Positions 27,070 through 35,559 of a stretch of 64,000 bases of DNA are shown here, piece by piece (positions within the stretch are counted from its first letter, which is position 1; every line of letters starts with the position of its first letter). Made by a program: the position numbers and the translations under genes. Source of the stretch: Polynucleobacter sp. AP-Melu-500A-A1 (GTDB lineage Bacteria; Pseudomonadota; Gammaproteobacteria; Burkholderiales; Burkholderiaceae); contig NZ_JACVOZ010000002.1 in the NCBI RefSeq assembly GCF_018882125.1, positions 434,001-498,000 on the forward strand, in the 5' to 3' direction. A model generated the notes under the pieces. The model saw nothing but the letters and a program-made list of their open reading frames with translations. It had not been told where the DNA came from and did no database searches.

Positions 27070-27771
27070 ATGCAAATACTGAGAAAATCCCAAGATAGAG
27101 GCTATGCCGACCACGGTTGGCTTAAAAGCTTTCACTCATTCTCCTTTGCTGGCTATCAAGACCCTCGGTTTATGGGCTGGGGGAATCTCAGAGTCATCAA
27201 CGAGGATCGCGTTGCTGCAGGCATGGGCTTTGGTAAGCATGGCCATCGAAATATGGAAATTATTAGTTATGTGCTTTCTGGTGAGTTAGCACATGAAGAC
27301 AGCATAGGCAATATCAAAGGAATACCACCAGGTGATGTACAACGCATGAGTGCAGGTGCTGGTGTGATGCATAGTGAGTTCAACCATGCCAAAGATCAAA
27401 CAACCCATTTCTTACAAATCTGGATAGAGCCTAATACTTTAGAAGTAGCGCCAAGCTATGAACAAAAAACGATTGCGGTAACTGATAAACAAGGCAAACT
27501 CTGTCTCATTGCCTCTCCTGCCGAACAAGAGAACACAGTGAAGATTTATGCAGATGCAAAACTCTATTCTGGATTATTTGATGGTGATCAAAAAGCTGAA
27601 TTAGCTCTTGATCCAAAGCGCAAAGCCTATGTTCATCTTATTCGGGGTTCACTAGATGTGAATGGACAAACATTGAATGATGGTGATGCGCTATTCATTC
27701 AGGATGAAACGCAATTAACCATTGCTAATGGTAAAAACGCTGAGGTCTTAGTATTTGACCTCAGCGCTTAA
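27070..27771 (+). CDS. pirin-family bicupin (YhaK-like)
   Basis: 233-residue cytoplasmic bicupin. The N-terminal cupin has the metal-binding His/Glu set GFGKHGHRNMEIISYVLSG and HEDSIGN with MSAGAGVMHSEFN. The C-terminal cupin is shorter and lacks an obvious metal site, as in other pirins. Some pirins have quercetinase activity and YhaK is an oxidative-stress marker; the function here is unknown. It starts 28 bp after psiE and may be co-transcribed with it. Confidence 0.9.
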   Translation: MQILRKSQDRGYADHGWLKSFHSFSFAGYQDPRFMGWGNLRVINEDRVAAGMGFGKHGHRNMEIISYVLSGELAHEDSIGNIKGIPPGDVQRMSAGAGVMHSEFNHAKDQTTHFLQIWIEPNTLEVAPSYEQKTIAVTDKQGKLCLIASPAEQENTVKIYADAKLYSGLFDGDQKAELALDPKRKAYVHLIRGSLDVNGQTLNDGDALFIQDETQLTIANGKNAEVLVFDLSA

Positions 27772-27795
27772 TGAGTTACTAGAAAATTTGCCGAA

Positions 27796-28767
27796 TTAGT
27801 CTAGTTTAATTTTGGCTTTTTCAATAACCACTTTCCAGCGGGCAATATCAGAGTTATATAAATCAGTAAATTGCTGAGTATTCATTGGGGCAATTTGTAC
27901 GCCCGCTTTCACAAAGCGATCTTTCATTTCAGGCGTCTCAAGAATTTTGAGAACGGTATTGTTCAGTGTTTGTACGATGGCTGTTGGCGTACCTGCTGGG
28001 ACAAAGACACCCTGCCACAAAGCCATTTCATAACCCTTAACACCTGCCTCTTGAACTGTCGGCAATTCAGGCGCTCCACTAAAGCGAGTCTTGCTGGTGA
28101 CTGCCAATGCATGGGCCTTATCCCCTTTATACAAAGGAAGGCCTACTGGCATACCAGCAAAGTAAAAATCAATTTGACCGCCAACTAAGTCAGTGGCAGC
28201 GGGAGCACCACCCTTATATGGAATGTGAATGGCTTGCATGCCAGTGGTGGCTAAAAATAATTCGCCAGCCATGTGGTCTGAATTGCCAATTCCAGAGGAA
28301 CCAAAGCTCAGCTTGCCAGGATCTGCTTTGAGCATAGCAATCAAATCGGCAACATTCTTCGCTTTGGAATTATTGCCCACTATCAATATATGTGGGGTTG
28401 CAGCTACTCCAACAACAGGGAGTAAATCCTTCTGTCCATTGAAGGGCAGTTTCGGATTTGCTGCTACGTTAATCGCAAGTCCATTTTGCGCAAACAGAAT
28501 GGTGTAACCATCAGGGGCACTTTTAGCCACTGCATCAGCAGCCAAACTACCGGCAGCTCCACCACGATTTTCAACAATCACGGGTTGCTTTAAAGCAAGA
28601 CTGAGATCATTCGCAATCATTCTGCCAACAATATCTGTCGAGCTTCCAGGGGCGTATCCAATCATCATCTTGATGGGTTTATCTGGATAGGCAGCTACAG
28701 CAGATCCAATCACTACAGGCAGCACTACTGCGCTTAATACGATGTTTTTTATTATTTTCTTTAACAT
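27796..28767 (-). CDS. Bug/TctC-family periplasmic solute receptor (3), in hydroxy/sugar-acid operon
   Basis: 323 residues with a signal peptide (ends near GSAVA-AY). Family segments are PIKMMIGYAPGSSTDIVGRM, ENRGGAAGSLAADAVAKSAP and IHIPYKGGAPAATDLVGGQ. It is the last gene of an operon SMP-30 lactonase, GntR regulator, Ldh2 dehydrogenase, Bug, so its ligand is probably the hydroxy acid or sugar acid degraded by the neighbours. A short inverted repeat (ACTAGA...TCTAGT, about 27777-27804) lies at its 3' end. No TctAB in the window. Confidence 0.92.
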   Translation of the reverse strand: MLKKIIKNIVLSAVVLPVVIGSAVAAYPDKPIKMMIGYAPGSSTDIVGRMIANDLSLALKQPVIVENRGGAAGSLAADAVAKSAPDGYTILFAQNGLAINVAANPKLPFNGQKDLLPVVGVAATPHILIVGNNSKAKNVADLIAMLKADPGKLSFGSSGIGNSDHMAGELFLATTGMQAIHIPYKGGAPAATDLVGGQIDFYFAGMPVGLPLYKGDKAHALAVTSKTRFSGAPELPTVQEAGVKGYEMALWQGVFVPAGTPTAIVQTLNNTVLKILETPEMKDRFVKAGVQIAPMNTQQFTDLYNSDIARWKVVIEKAKIKLD

Positions 28768-28786
28768 ACTGTCTCCTCCACAAAAT

Positions 28787-29845
28787 TTAGATATTCAAAG
28801 AAGCTATCCCACACTCCTTGGCACAATTATTTAAAGATTCCAATAACTCAGGAGTAATTGGAATCCCTTGTTGCATTCTTGCAGCCATCATCTTTGCAGC
28901 ACCCTCACCTGGTACACGGATTTCTTTTATACCAGGTAATGTTGATGAGCTTTTTAAGTCTTCTACTAAAGTAATTACCCTGTTAATAAATTCTTGTTTA
29001 TCCCCGAATGCACTTGGATCAACTGCAATAATGGTTTGCCCAGTATTTGTAATCAAATCATGATGCGCATTAAAGTCAATAGTACCTTTACCTACTGCTG
29101 CATTATTTAATGCGCCCGCTAGCAAGCCAATCATCACTGCTAGTCCATAACCCTTGTAACCACCGATAGGTAATAAAGAGCCCTCGGCTGATCTCTTGGG
29201 ATCGGTAATGGGCTGCCCCTGTCGATCAATCATCCAATCGCTTGGAATTGATTCGCCCTTCTGAGCGGCTAGCTTCACTTTGCCATAGGCTGCCACCGTG
29301 GTGGCAATATCCAACAAGACCATCGGATGATCTCCGGCTGGAACTGCAATGGCAATTGGATTGGTCGATAAAAGCAAATCAATCCCACCCCAGGGCGCCA
29401 TATGATTTGCATTACCTACTGCCATGTAAATTCCAATAAAACCTTGTTCTGCTAATTTACGAACATAAACAGATGCAGCGCCCGAGTGATTACCGTAATG
29501 ACTACCTACCCAGCAAACACTATGCTCTTTTACTTTCTCAATTGCTACTGCCACTGCTTTATTCATCACGAGATGACCTAAAGCGTTATCTCCATTAATT
29601 AATGCTGTAGCACCCTGCTCACGCTCAATCCGAATATGAGGCTTGAGATTGATGCCCCCCGCACGAATTCTTTTGAGATAAGCAGGCAAACGAAATAATC
29701 CATGTCCATCGGCGCCCACCAAATCGGATTTAATCATCAGTTGCGCAACGATCAAGGCATCAGCTAAGGGAACATCATGCGCTATAAGCGCCTTAGCAAT
29801 AAATTGCTCAGCCTGCGTAATAGATAGGTATTTCGTAGCTGTCAT
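28787..29845 (-). CDS. Ldh2-family NAD(P)-dependent 2-hydroxyacid dehydrogenase
   Basis: 352-residue oxidoreductase of the malate/L-lactate dehydrogenase-like (YlbC/ComC/DlgD) family, which interconverts 2-hydroxy and 2-keto acids or reduces cyclic imines. Family segments: DLVGADGHGLFRLPAYLKRI (conserved His), VGSHYGNHSGAASVYVRKLAEQG, NPIAIAVPAG and GYKGYGLAVMIGLLAGAL. The dinucleotide fold is the unusual non-Rossmann type. It sits between the Bug receptor and GntR regulator in one operon, supporting a step in hydroxy-acid catabolism. The specific substrate cannot be read from sequence. Confidence 0.9.
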   Translation of the reverse strand: MTATKYLSITQAEQFIAKALIAHDVPLADALIVAQLMIKSDLVGADGHGLFRLPAYLKRIRAGGINLKPHIRIEREQGATALINGDNALGHLVMNKAVAVAIEKVKEHSVCWVGSHYGNHSGAASVYVRKLAEQGFIGIYMAVGNANHMAPWGGIDLLLSTNPIAIAVPAGDHPMVLLDIATTVAAYGKVKLAAQKGESIPSDWMIDRQGQPITDPKRSAEGSLLPIGGYKGYGLAVMIGLLAGALNNAAVGKGTIDFNAHHDLITNTGQTIIAVDPSAFGDKQEFINRVITLVEDLKSSSTLPGIKEIRVPGEGAAKMMAARMQQGIPITPELLESLNNCAKECGIASLNI

Positions 29846-29851
29846 GGACTC

Positions 29852-30586
29852 TTAAATCTCCGTACTCGCCCTGAATTCCATGCTGTAGACATATTTTTTT
29901 TCAGGGTGATAGGTAACTGTTACTTCAAAAAGTTTATCTTGATTATCGAAATACCGTCGAATAATCACCAAACAGGGATCCGAAGTCTTCAATTTTAAAT
30001 GTTCCGCAATATCAGGTGGCGCTGCCAAGGCATACACATCTAGCTCTGCTCGCTCAATTCTGGCGCCATACCGCTTTTCAATTTGCTCAAATACCATCAC
30101 TTGAGAGTGTTCTGGGTCGGTAGTCAATGAGGCAAATTGCGGCAAGATATAAATATCAGACCATGAAATAATTTCTTCAGTCTCTTGGCGTTTACGGATG
30201 CCCCCAATGTGATACCAGGAGGAGCCCGCTGGGCACCCAATCATTTCTGCCCGCGCCTTATCAATCTCAATGAACTCCTCTGCCAAGTTGACGCGATATG
30301 TATCGCGCGGATAACTCAAGATATCTACTGGTGAATTAAAGCTTTGCGTAAAACGTCTGAGCTTCTGTCTGGAAATAATTTGAGTTGGAGCGCCTTGACG
30401 TCGAAATATAAGTCCACTCGTTTCAAGAATTTGCAGAGCATGGCGCAGAGTATGTCGACTTGCCTGAAAATTTTTGCAAAGGTCTGCCTCGGTAGGCAAG
30501 GCAGACCCAACGGGCCAATCACCGTTATAAATACGACCCTCGAGTGTATTCGCTAAAGACTTATATAACGGTAGGCGCTCAGTCAA
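29852..30586 (-). CDS. GntR-family (HutC subfamily) transcriptional regulator
   Basis: 244-residue repressor. The N-terminal winged helix (about 1-70) has GSALPTEADLCKNFQASRHTLRHAL and the wing GLIFRRQGAPTQI. The C-terminal UTRA ligand domain (about 90-240) ends EVTVTYHPEKKYVYSMEF. The start is an uncommon TTG, 1 base after the SMP-30 stop codon; no in-frame ATG exists before the HTH, so the TTG is decided by domain length. It probably controls its own operon and the divergent dehydrogenase through the palindrome at 31543-31554; the effector is likely the pathway acid. Confidence 0.92.
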   Translation of the reverse strand: MTERLPLYKSLANTLEGRIYNGDWPVGSALPTEADLCKNFQASRHTLRHALQILETSGLIFRRQGAPTQIISRQKLRRFTQSFNSPVDILSYPRDTYRVNLAEEFIEIDKARAEMIGCPAGSSWYHIGGIRKRQETEEIISWSDIYILPQFASLTTDPEHSQVMVFEQIEKRYGARIERAELDVYALAAPPDIAEHLKLKTSDPCLVIIRRYFDNQDKLFEVTVTYHPEKKYVYSMEFRASTEI

Positions 30587-30587
30587 C

Positions 30588-31520
30588 TTAGCTTAATCCG
30601 AACATCTTCTTGCCAGCAACCGGGAGACGTGCTTTTAAGATATCTCCTGACAAGGATTCAGTGATGTACAGATCTTTACCATCTGGGCCACCAAAACACA
30701 TATTGGCCAAATGATGATGATGTGGATTATCTGAATAGATCAAATGGGTTGGCAACATATTGTTATCAAAGCGCCAAATACCAATACCCAAGTGGCAAAC
30801 TAACAAGCCATTCTCTGAATCCATCTCAATACCATCAGGACCTGCTACACCGCCGGTTAACTGAATTGCAACACCTGTTTTAGAAACAGAACCATCAGCC
30901 ATCAATGGCAATCTCCAGATTTGCTGTGAGCGAGTCGCAGCAACAAAGACATGTTTTTCTTGAGTATTTAAAGTAATGCCGTTAGGACTAGGCACATTTA
31001 ATGCCAAGCGATCTAACTGTCCATTGGCGCGTAATCTAAATACGCGGCCTGATGGATCAGCGATACCAGTCTGACCTTGATCGGTGAAATACAAATCGCC
31101 ATTGGAAGCAAAATGTAAATCATTGAGACCTTTAAAGTTCTCGCTATACATTGACCCTAAAACAGTTTCAATTTTTCCCGTCTTTGGATCCAGTGCAATC
31201 AAACCCATTTTGTAATCGCAAATAAATGCGCGACCGTCTTTATGAAATTTCAGGCCATTAGGCCAGCCATCATATTGAGTGACCAGCTCCCAGTCACCCT
31301 TGGGAGTAATTCTAAAAATTCGACCGAAAGGGATATCCACAAACCACAAATTACCTTCGCGGTCAAAAGAGGGTCCTTCTAGGAAGCACTCTACTTCCTG
31401 ACCTTGGCGGTTGGGATCAGACCAACCAGTGCGTGATTTTTTCCTGAATTTCTCAGGCATGGACATAAAGACTTCAGCTTTAATTTTTTCAACAGGCTGG
31501 AAAGGGTTAGTCATCGTCAT
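30588..31520 (-). CDS. SMP-30/gluconolactonase-family lactone hydrolase
   Basis: 310-residue six-bladed propeller of the SMP-30/LRE family, which opens sugar-acid lactones using one divalent metal. The metal Glu is in VECFLEGPSFDREGNLWFVD, and metal or substrate Asn/Asp residues lie in DGWPNGLKF, FKGLNDLHF, PSPNGITLN and AGPDGIEMD. It is the first gene of the operon; AGGAG lies 9 bases before the ATG. No signal peptide, so it is cytoplasmic. It would feed an aldonate to the neighbouring dehydratase and dehydrogenases. Confidence 0.9.
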   Translation of the reverse strand: MTMTNPFQPVEKIKAEVFMSMPEKFRKKSRTGWSDPNRQGQEVECFLEGPSFDREGNLWFVDIPFGRIFRITPKGDWELVTQYDGWPNGLKFHKDGRAFICDYKMGLIALDPKTGKIETVLGSMYSENFKGLNDLHFASNGDLYFTDQGQTGIADPSGRVFRLRANGQLDRLALNVPSPNGITLNTQEKHVFVAATRSQQIWRLPLMADGSVSKTGVAIQLTGGVAGPDGIEMDSENGLLVCHLGIGIWRFDNNMLPTHLIYSDNPHHHHLANMCFGGPDGKDLYITESLSGDILKARLPVAGKKMFGLS

Positions 31521-31542
31521 AGATTAATGCTCCTATATAAAG

Positions 31543-31554
31543 TTATACGTATAA
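31543..31554. promoter_or_regulatory. perfect 12-bp palindrome, candidate GntR/HutC operator
   Basis: TTATACGTATAA lies 23 bases before the SMP-30 start, in the promoter shared with the divergent dehydrogenase gene. Centre-symmetric sites with GT-TA-AC-like cores are usual for HutC-type regulators, and such a regulator is encoded in the operon. Assignment is inference. Confidence 0.5.
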
Positions 31555-31670
31555 GTTATTAATATTGTTTAAGTATTAAACCACGATTAATGATAATCTT
31601 CAGGAAATAGCAAAGGCTTATGATTTATTTGCCTTTTGAAAATAAATAACTTAACCATATAAGTTCAAAT

Positions 31671-32609
31671 ATGACCAAAAATATAGCCGTTATTGGCACC
31701 GGAATTATGGCCGCAGGAATTGCAGCGGGGTTTATTGCCCAAAGCATTCCTGTAGTGATCTTGGGAAGATCTAAAGACAAGGCTGATGCTTGCTTAGATA
31801 AGGCTATTGCGCTGGCTAACAAAATTGGTATGGTGGGCAAGAATGCGCAAAAAGATTCTGCCGCTATTCAAGCGGAACAATCCACTAGTGTTTTAGAGGA
31901 TTGGTCTAACTGGGATCAATGCCAATGGGTGATTGAAACCATTGCTGAAAACTTAGAGCTTAAGCAAAACGTTTTTCAGTATCTCGATCAAGTGGTGCCA
32001 GACAATATTCCGATCGGTAGTAACAGCTCAGGCTTTCCTATTAGCAAAATTGCTGAAGGCCTCAAGACTGCAAATCGCATGATGGGCGCGCACTATTTCA
32101 TGCCGGCAGAAGTAGTGCCCTTAGTTGAAATCGTCATGGGGCAAAAATCGGATTTAGCATATGCACAGCAAGCTTGTGAGCTATACCGAAGCATTGACAA
32201 AAAACCAGTGTTAGTTAAAAAAGATATCCCTGGCTTCTTGGCTAATCGTATACAGCATGCCCTGATGAGAGAGGCGCTATCTTTGGTGCAAGAAGGCATC
32301 GCCACTCCGGCTGATATTGACGATGCGGTGAGATACAGTTTTGGCTTTCGCTATGCCGCAGTTGGGCCCATGACGCAAAAAGAAATTTCTGGATGGGATG
32401 GCATGGCCAATGCTGCTCGTGAAATCTACCCCTCCCTTTCCAACATCACGACCTTGTCAGCCAAAGTAGAGCAACTCATGAGTGAAGGAAAGACGGGGAT
32501 GAAGGCAGGCGAAGGTTTCAGAAAATGGACACCTGAAGAAATCGCTCAGGTTTCAGACTCTTATTCTAGAAGATTAAAAGCAGCATTTGATGTTCTCAAC
32601 ATTGAATAA
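31671..32609 (+). CDS. 3-hydroxyacyl-CoA dehydrogenase-family oxidoreductase
   Basis: 312-residue two-domain NAD-dependent dehydrogenase. The Rossmann motif is VIGTGIMAAGIAAGF (about 7-21). The catalytic region NSSGFPISKIAEGL and GAHYFMPAEVVPLVEIV carry the conserved Ser and His; the C-terminal dimer domain starts at KDIPGFLANRIQHALMREAL. The family also contains L-gulonate 3-dehydrogenase and carnitine dehydrogenase, which oxidise a beta-hydroxyl on free acids. The sugar-acid context makes such a free-acid substrate more likely than an acyl-CoA. Divergent from the GntR operon; its 3' end overlaps the convergent enolase-superfamily gene by 14 bp. Confidence 0.88.
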   Translation: MTKNIAVIGTGIMAAGIAAGFIAQSIPVVILGRSKDKADACLDKAIALANKIGMVGKNAQKDSAAIQAEQSTSVLEDWSNWDQCQWVIETIAENLELKQNVFQYLDQVVPDNIPIGSNSSGFPISKIAEGLKTANRMMGAHYFMPAEVVPLVEIVMGQKSDLAYAQQACELYRSIDKKPVLVKKDIPGFLANRIQHALMREALSLVQEGIATPADIDDAVRYSFGFRYAAVGPMTQKEISGWDGMANAAREIYPSLSNITTLSAKVEQLMSEGKTGMKAGEGFRKWTPEEIAQVSDSYSRRLKAAFDVLNIE

Positions 32610-33741
32610 CAGTGTGGCCTTTAGCAATGGCGCTTTTAACCCTATCTGTATTGGGTATGACGCCAATTCCGTTAGCGGACAGTTGAGAGGCGTCCAAATG
32701 GCCTTGCTTGGCTACTAAAGGCTGATCACAAATATCAAACTGCAGATACTGATTTGACATGCTAAATCCCCAAGGTACATTCCCTATCGCAAAACCAATG
32801 GACGCAGTAGCTGCGCCAGAGAGGGAGGTCTCTGCAACTTTGCACGCTAAATTCATTTGGAGATGTTTATCCAATAATATTTGGGCAGCTTTAAAAGCCG
32901 GTAGAACACCACCAGTTTTAATGAGCTTCAGACTTGCCCCATCCAAGGCCTTCGCCTTGATGAACTCTTCAATTTCAGGCTCACCATGGATCGACTCGTC
33001 CAGGCCAATTGGAATGGGCGATCTTTTCTTGAGCAGTACAAAATCTTCAATAGACAGATCGGCAGCAATCAATTGCTCGGCAAAGGCTAATTTACTTGCC
33101 TCCTTCGACTCGCAAAATTGGATCGCATCTGACAAACTCATGGCGCCATTCGCATCAACAGAGACAACATCGCCTTCCAGCAAATTAGAAAGAATCTCTA
33201 CCCGTTGCAAATCCTCCTTCAATGAGAGGGAGCCGATTTTGATCTTCCAATGTCGAAATCCAAGGCTACGAAATGACTTAGCATCGGCTAACTCTTTATC
33301 GAATGAGCCCCCCAGCATTCGCAGCAGTGGAATGGGAGTTGAATTCTCGATATCGGGCAAATTATTTGTCTGGCGAAGGTATCGCCATAAAGGCAGAGAT
33401 TGTTTTTGGGTAAACAAATCCAGTAAAGCCATTTCAAAGCAAGATTTTGCCGAAGCATTGCCATATAAAATTTTTGCAAAATCGCGTGCAAATTCTTTTG
33501 GCTCAACCCAATCCCAAGACTTTGCCTGTTCCACTAAATACTGGATGCTCCCTACTAGGCTAGCCAAGGTTTCTCCGGTCATCAGTGGCGCAACTGAGGC
33601 TTCGCCCCAGCCTGTCCTACCCTCTTCATCGCTTAAACATAAAAGTACTGTTTTGGCATCAACAACCATCTCCCGCGACATCTTCATGGGCTCAATCAGT
33701 GGGATAGATAGGGGATAAATGGTGGCGCTGGTAATTTTCAT
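32596..33741 (-). CDS. enolase-superfamily (mandelate racemase/muconate lactonizing) enzyme
   Basis: 381 residues. The N-terminal capping domain (TGWGEASVAPLMTGET) is followed by a barrel with the KxK base (RHWKIKIGS), the metal ligands in VSVDANG, FAEQLI and GLDESIHG, and the second lysine in ASLKLIKTGG. The KxK/Lys arrangement is that of the muconate-lactonizing/dipeptide-epimerase subgroup and not of the His-Asp mandelate racemase subgroup. The reaction is likely a cycloisomerisation, epimerisation or dehydration of an acid. Located between a beta-hydroxy-acid dehydrogenase and a UxaA-type dehydratase. Confidence 0.88.
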   Translation of the reverse strand: MKITSATIYPLSIPLIEPMKMSREMVVDAKTVLLCLSDEEGRTGWGEASVAPLMTGETLASLVGSIQYLVEQAKSWDWVEPKEFARDFAKILYGNASAKSCFEMALLDLFTQKQSLPLWRYLRQTNNLPDIENSTPIPLLRMLGGSFDKELADAKSFRSLGFRHWKIKIGSLSLKEDLQRVEILSNLLEGDVVSVDANGAMSLSDAIQFCESKEASKLAFAEQLIAADLSIEDFVLLKKRSPIPIGLDESIHGEPEIEEFIKAKALDGASLKLIKTGGVLPAFKAAQILLDKHLQMNLACKVAETSLSGAATASIGFAIGNVPWGFSMSNQYLQFDICDQPLVAKQGHLDASQLSANGIGVIPNTDRVKSAIAKGHTVIQC

Positions 33742-33776
33742 TTGTATGGATCAATGCTTTAATGAATAAACTTAAA

Positions 33777-33788
33777 ATTAACGTACAA
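33777..33788. promoter_or_regulatory. second candidate operator resembling 31543-31554
   Basis: ATTAACGTACAA matches the palindrome at 31543 at 8 of 12 positions and keeps the ACGTA core. It lies 36 bases before the enolase-superfamily start, in the divergent interval with the UxaA-type gene. Weak, motif-level evidence only. Confidence 0.25.
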
Positions 33789-33809
33789 AACAATTATGGA
33801 GAACCTTAC

Positions 33810-33833
33810 ATGAGAATGCTTATTTTGGCATGA
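33810..33833 (+). other. seven-codon ORF with strong ribosome binding site
   Basis: GGAG (33798-33801) lies 8 bases before an ATG encoding MRMLILA then TGA. In another frame the sequence stays open to 33915 with a protein-like reading (HDLPSAQYEDYIKSYPSN). It may be a leader peptide or a small gene broken by a frameshift. No homologue is recognised. Confidence 0.25.
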
Positions 33834-33941
33834 TCTCCCGTCCGCACAATATGAAGACTACATCAAATCCTATCCAAGCAATAGCAGCTATTGTTTAATA
33901 ATTTATAACATCTGAAAAAATTACCTTACTGAAAGAATGAC

Positions 33942-35489
33942 ATGATTGAAACTTCTGGAAAAAAATTGGCAGGCTCCATCATTCGCCTTCACCCCAATGA
34001 CAATATTGTGGTGGCACGTGTTGATATCGCTATTGGCACTGAGGTCCCCAGTGAAAGTTTCACGAGCCGCAGTCAAGTTCCGGCAGGTTACAAAATTGCT
34101 GCTAAGAAAATCCTAAAGGGCGACCCGATTCTCAAGTACAACGTCACTGTTGGGTTTGCCAATGTCGATATCGAACCAGGCACGATGGTTCATAGCCATA
34201 ACACGGAGTTTCGTGAATTTGATCGCGACTATGCCTATGCCAGTGAATACAAACCTACTCAAATGCTTCCTGAATCAGAGCGGGCTACTTTTCGGGGTTA
34301 TGTACGCGCAAACGGTAAAGTCGGTACACGCAATTTCATTGGGATCTTATCGACAGTCAATTGTTCAGCAACGGTTGTAAACAAGATTGCTGACTGGTTT
34401 ACCCCCGAGCGCCTCAAAGACTTTCCCAATGTAGATGGGGTTGTAGCATTTAGTCACGATATCGGTTGCGGCATGGAAATGAGTGGTGAACCCATGCAGC
34501 TATTACGCCGCACCATGGCGGGCTATGCACGTCACCCTAACCTAGCGGCGGCATTAATTGTGGGTTTGGGTTGTGAACGCAATCAACTCAAAGGTTTAAT
34601 GGATCAAGAAGATCTGAAAGAAGGTCATAACTTGCATACCTTCATCATGCAAGAAACTGGCGGTACGCGTAAAACCATTGAAGCGGGTATTGAAGCAGTG
34701 AAGGCTCTATTACCAGAAGCCAATAAAGCAAAACGAGAAACGGTGTCCGCTAGTCATTTAACTGTAGGCTTGCAATGTGGCGGCTCGGATGGCTTTTCAT
34801 CTATCACCGCTAACCCAGCATTAGGTGCAGCAGTTGATATTTTGTCTCGACATGGCGGCACTGGAATTCTTTCTGAAACCCCAGAGATCTATGGTGTTGA
34901 GCACACCTTGACCCGCAGAGCGGCCAGCCAAGCAATTGGTGAAAAGTTAATTAAGCGAATTCGCTGGTGGAAAGATGAATACTCTGTTGGTAGAGACGTT
35001 CAAATCAATGGGCAAGTGAGCCCTGGAAATCAAATTGGTGGTTTAGCCAATATTTTTGAGAAATCTTTAGGCTCCTCCATGAAAGGTGGAACTGGTCCGC
35101 TCATGGAAGTCTATAAGTATGCAGAGCCAGTCACCACCAAGGGATTTGTTTTCATGGATACCCCTGGATTTGATCCAGTTTCAGCAACTGGCCAAATTGC
35201 TGGTGGTGCTAACCTTGTTGCCTTTACGACTGGTCGTGGCTCTATGTTTGGATCTAAGCCGGCACCCTGTATCAAACTGGCTACCAATACCCCAATGTAT
35301 CAGCGCTTAACCGAAGATATGGACATCAATTGCGGGGAAATCCTAGATGGCACTGTTTCGGTACAGGAGATGGGACAGCGTATTTTTGAGTTATTCCTGC
35401 GGACTGCCTCAGGAGAGGCCTCTAAAAGTGAACTATTGGGCCTTGGTGACTATGAATTTGTTCCATGGCAAATCGGGGTAATGAGCTAA
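33942..35489 (+). CDS. UxaA/GarD-family sugar-acid dehydratase
   Basis: 515-residue Fe(II)-type dehydratase of the altronate/galactarate dehydratase family. The N-terminal SAF domain (about 10-90) contains HPNDNIVVARVDI and ends near MVHSHN. The catalytic domain starts at FRGYVRANGKVGTRNFIGIL, with Cys and His in VNCSATV, FSHDIGCGMEM, GLGCERNQ and LQCGGSDGFS, and the C-terminal signature FDPVSATGQIAGGANLVAFTTGRGSMFG with MDINCGE. Sulfolactate sulfo-lyase SuyB is a relative, but no sulfite-handling genes are nearby. It probably dehydrates a hexarate, hexonate or smaller hydroxy acid into a 2-keto-3-deoxy acid. Confidence 0.9.
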   Translation: MIETSGKKLAGSIIRLHPNDNIVVARVDIAIGTEVPSESFTSRSQVPAGYKIAAKKILKGDPILKYNVTVGFANVDIEPGTMVHSHNTEFREFDRDYAYASEYKPTQMLPESERATFRGYVRANGKVGTRNFIGILSTVNCSATVVNKIADWFTPERLKDFPNVDGVVAFSHDIGCGMEMSGEPMQLLRRTMAGYARHPNLAAALIVGLGCERNQLKGLMDQEDLKEGHNLHTFIMQETGGTRKTIEAGIEAVKALLPEANKAKRETVSASHLTVGLQCGGSDGFSSITANPALGAAVDILSRHGGTGILSETPEIYGVEHTLTRRAASQAIGEKLIKRIRWWKDEYSVGRDVQINGQVSPGNQIGGLANIFEKSLGSSMKGGTGPLMEVYKYAEPVTTKGFVFMDTPGFDPVSATGQIAGGANLVAFTTGRGSMFGSKPAPCIKLATNTPMYQRLTEDMDINCGEILDGTVSVQEMGQRIFELFLRTASGEASKSELLGLGDYEFVPWQIGVMS

Positions 35490-35559
35490 TTGAACGTTAG
35501 AATTGATATTTGAGGTTCTATCAAGACCGAACAAGACTTCATCGAAATTTATAAGGCTT

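Noticed and set aside
32759..33718. 319-codon plus-strand ORF opposite the enolase-superfamily gene
   Set aside because: It is antisense to a gene with clear metal-ligand motifs, is Ser/Lys-rich without domain features, and is the expected mirror of its codon usage.
33942..35489. Sulfolactate sulfo-lyase (SuyAB fusion)
   Set aside because: The family relation exists and an Ldh2 dehydrogenase is nearby, but no sulfite exporter or sulfite dehydrogenase is present, and lactonase plus enolase-superfamily genes favour sugar acids.
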